Below are positions 61,772 through 64,000 of a stretch of DNA of 64,000 nt, in pieces. The position numbers were made by a program, and so were the translations under genes. Under the pieces are notes generated by a model. That model saw only the letters and a list, made by a program, of their open reading frames with translations, was not told the origin of the DNA and did no database searches. Location: contig NZ_JBLZFX010000023.1 of assembly GCF_050753345.1 (NCBI RefSeq), forward strand, positions 4,785 through 68,784, written 5' to 3'. This DNA is from Alkalinema pantanalense (GTDB taxonomy: Bacteria; Cyanobacteriota; Cyanobacteriia; Leptolyngbyales; Leptolyngbyaceae). How positions within the stretch are numbered: the stretch's first letter is position 1; each line of letters begins with the position of its first letter.

Positions 61772-63811
61772 ATGACAGGATTTGCGGCATCTTCAACAGA
61801 AGCACAGGAACTGACAGAACAGGTCACTCAGCCTCTGTCCCAACCCATGGCTCAACCCAAGTCTTTAAGATCCCAGCCATCTCCCCCAGAACTACAATCC
61901 CAAACCGTTTCCGAAGCCTGGACGATCGAAGAGAGTGAGGAACTTTATCGGATCCAAGGTTGGGGCGAACCCTATTTCTCAATTAATGCCGCTGGTCATG
62001 TGGTGGTCTCCCCTAAGGGGATGCGGGGAGGATCGCTCGATTTAGTGGACTTGGTGAATTCCTTGCAGCAGCGGAATCTGGAATTGCCGCTGTTGATTCG
62101 CTTTTCCGACATTTTGGAAGACCGGATTGAGCGGTTGAATGGCTGCTTTGCCAAGGCGATCGCCCGCTATAGCTATCCCGGCGTTTACAAAGGCGTGTTC
62201 CCGGTGAAGTGCAACCAACAGCGGCACTTGGTGGAAACCTTGGTCAAGTATGGCAAGCCCTACCAGTTTGGCCTAGAGGCAGGATCCAAGCCGGAACTGT
62301 TAATTGCCTTGGCTTCGTTGAATACGCCGGGGGCTTTAGTCATCTGCAATGGCTACAAGGATCGGGAATACATCGAAACGGCTATCCTGGCGCAGAAACT
62401 GGGCAAAACCGCCATTATTGTCCTGGAACAGGTGGAAGAAGTGGCCTGTGTGATTGAAGCTAGCAAGAAGCTGGGGATCAAGCCGATCGTCGGGGTACGG
62501 GCGAAGCTGAGCGCGAAGGGGATTGGGCGTTGGGGCACGTCGGCGGGCGATCGGGCGAAATTTGGCTTGACGATTCCGGAAGTCCTCACAGCGGTGGAAC
62601 AGTTACGGGAAGCAGGGTTACTAGAATCCTTGCAACTGCTACATTTCCACATTGGCTCCCAGATTTCAGCAATTAGTGTACTGAAGGAAGCCTTCCGAGA
62701 GGCGGGACAGATCTATGTGGAGTTGTCCCGGTTGGGAGCCCAGATGCGCTATGTCGATGTGGGTGGGGGATTGGGCGTGGATTACGACGGCTCCAAAACC
62801 AACTTCCACGCTTCCAAAAACTACAACATGCAGAACTATGCCAATGATGTGGTGGCGGCGATGAAGGATGCCTGCACCCAGGCTCAGATCCCTGTGCCAA
62901 CCATCGTCAGTGAAAGTGGCCGCGCGATCGCCTCCCATCAATCGGTATTGGTGTTTGACGTGTTGGGCTCCAGTGAAGCGCCGGGGGTGGAAGATGTCAT
63001 CACGCCTTTGCAGGACGGGGAGCATTTAATTATTCGCAACTTGTTTGAAACCTACGAATCCATTTCCCTAGACAATCTGCAAGAAGCCTACAACGACGCC
63101 ACCCAGTTTAAAGAAGAGGCCGTGAGCCTGTTTGGTTTTGGCTACCTGAGCTTGCCAGAGCGGGCGCGGGCGGAACGGCTTTACTGGGCCTGCTGCCACA
63201 AGATCCAAACCCTGATGCATCAGTTGGAATTTGTGCCGGAGGAGCTGGAAGACCTGGAAAAAATCATGGCTTCCATTTACTACATCAACCTGTCTGTGTT
63301 CCAATCGGCTCCAGACAGTTGGGCGATCGATCAACTGTTCCCCATCATGCCGATCCACCGCTTGAATGAAGAACCGACCAAACGGGCGACTCTGGCGGAT
63401 CTGACCTGTGATAGCGACGGCAAAATCGATCAGTTTATTGATCTGCGGGATGTGAAGTCGGTATTGGAACTACACGAGTTGCACCCGGAGCAGCCCTATT
63501 ACCTGGGGATGTTCCTGAACGGTGCCTACCAGGAAATTATGGGCAACCTGCACAATCTGTTTGGGGATACGAATGCGGTGCACATCCAACTGACGCCTAA
63601 GGGCTACACGATCGAGCATGTGGTGAAGGGCGACACGATGAAGGAGGTGTTGGGCTATGTGCAGTATGACAGTGAGGATCTGATCGAGAGCATCCGGCAG
63701 CAAACGGAGGTGGCGATGGAAGATGGCAAGATTTCTCTTCAGGAATCGCAAATGCTGTTGCAGCACTATGAACGGTGTCTGAGTGGGTATACCTATTTGT
63801 CTTCACTGTAG
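61772..63811 (+). CDS. speA: Biosynthetic arginine decarboxylase
   Basis: The 679-residue product decarboxylates arginine to agmatine, the first step of the polyamine route. It is a fold-III PLP enzyme: Lys146 in GVFPVKCNQQRHLVETL binds PLP, then FGLEAGSKPELLIAL, HFHIGSQIS and DVGGGLGVDYDG. The first ~45 residues (Gln/Pro-rich) are an added tail. A good AAGGA lies 6 bp before the ATG. After the stop come two copies of a 31-bp sequence. Confidence 0.97.
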   Translation: MTGFAASSTEAQELTEQVTQPLSQPMAQPKSLRSQPSPPELQSQTVSEAWTIEESEELYRIQGWGEPYFSINAAGHVVVSPKGMRGGSLDLVDLVNSLQQRNLELPLLIRFSDILEDRIERLNGCFAKAIARYSYPGVYKGVFPVKCNQQRHLVETLVKYGKPYQFGLEAGSKPELLIALASLNTPGALVICNGYKDREYIETAILAQKLGKTAIIVLEQVEEVACVIEASKKLGIKPIVGVRAKLSAKGIGRWGTSAGDRAKFGLTIPEVLTAVEQLREAGLLESLQLLHFHIGSQISAISVLKEAFREAGQIYVELSRLGAQMRYVDVGGGLGVDYDGSKTNFHASKNYNMQNYANDVVAAMKDACTQAQIPVPTIVSESGRAIASHQSVLVFDVLGSSEAPGVEDVITPLQDGEHLIIRNLFETYESISLDNLQEAYNDATQFKEEAVSLFGFGYLSLPERARAERLYWACCHKIQTLMHQLEFVPEELEDLEKIMASIYYINLSVFQSAPDSWAIDQLFPIMPIHRLNEEPTKRATLADLTCDSDGKIDQFIDLRDVKSVLELHELHPEQPYYLGMFLNGAYQEIMGNLHNLFGDTNAVHIQLTPKGYTIEHVVKGDTMKEVLGYVQYDSEDLIESIRQQTEVAMEDGKISLQESQMLLQHYERCLSGYTYLSSL

Positions 63812-63854
63812 TTGGGTTTTCCTGCACGGAGCGTGTGGCGTATGGGATTTGTGG

Positions 63855-63928
63855 TGTGGCGCGATCGTCGGGGCTGCTCCGCAGCATGGATGCGTGATGT
63901 GGCGCGATCGTCGGGGCTGCTCCGCAGC
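63855..63928. repeat. 31-bp direct repeat, 2 copies with 43-bp period
   Basis: A unit starting TGTGGCGCGATCGTCGG and ending GCTCCGCAGC is exact at 63855-63885 and 63898-63928, just past speA. It contains a HIP1-like GCGATCG. Confidence 0.9.
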
Positions 63929-63953
63929 GAAGATCGGGGAACTTCTCCCCGCC

Positions 63954-63971
63954 CCCCTGCAATGTCAGGGG
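63954..63971 (+). terminator. Short GC-rich stem near the window end
   Basis: CCCCTG (63954-63959) pairs with CAGGGG (63966-63971) around CAATGT. A GGGGA/TCCCC stem lies just before. It may end the speA transcript; there is no clear U-run. Confidence 0.4.
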
Positions 63972-64000
63972 ACTCTACTCCCCCGACACCCCCCGAAAGT

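Noticed and set aside
1..64000. tRNA or rRNA genes
   Set aside because: No T-loop GGTTCRANNCC strings with matching cloverleaf and no rRNA signature were seen by eye; a tRNAscan run would settle it.

Overview
The window is chromosomal DNA from a cyanobacterium. This rests on many HIP1-type GCGATCGC octamers, a 30-residue photosystem I gene (psaM), cytochrome c6 (petJ), a CpcS/CpeS-type bilin lyase, a Ycf37-like TPR protein, a linked RNA-binding protein and rpsU, and Rcp1-type response regulators. The overall look is Leptolyngbya-like, but no species can be named from the sequence alone. I saw no rRNA, tRNA, CRISPR array or intact insertion sequence by eye.

Layout. 1-12.9 kb: a TonB-like fragment, a secreted protein, and a giant caspase-STAND-WD40 protein. 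Then come a Uma2 nuclease and a minus-strand cluster of pseudo-caspase, DUF4129, DUF4350 and MoxR ATPase. 13-18.4 kb: rbp and rpsU, a possible 145-bp MITE, a B12/radical SAM enzyme, and a second pseudo-caspase carrying a Tat signal. 19-27.8 kb: a six-gene phosphorelay cluster of four histidine kinases and two Rcp1-like receivers. 28-42.7 kb: metabolic and photosynthetic genes (FGGY kinase, petJ, purT, CobT-like protein, bilin lyase, an aldo/keto reductase with Fe-S motifs) mixed with secreted or unknown proteins. 42.7-50 kb: the translation block rimP-nusA-ylxR-infB on the minus strand, and rpmI and rplT on the plus strand. 50-64 kb: a solute-binding protein, Ycf37-like protein, antiporter, MltA, a stand-alone kinase, a TIR-like candidate, psaM, TerC, ndk and speA.

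Two themes stand out. First, three caspase-fold proteins lie within 17 kb. One has an intact His/Cys dyad fused to an ATPase switch, a second decayed caspase-like domain and a WD40 propeller. The other two have lost both catalytic residues (Tyr/Asn and Leu/Ser). They sit around a MoxR cluster, which suggests a regulated protease or cell-death/conflict network. Second, many 5' leaders carry a private short tandem repeat (9-25 bp, 2-9 copies) whose sequence differs at every gene and often ends within 20 bp of the start codon. Similar duplications also span some stop codons. I could not find one conserved motif, so either a local duplication process or selection on leaders could explain this.

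Start codons were moved inward from the longest frame wherever a signal peptide, ribosome-binding site, terminator or family N-terminus argued for it. Motif positions were counted by hand.
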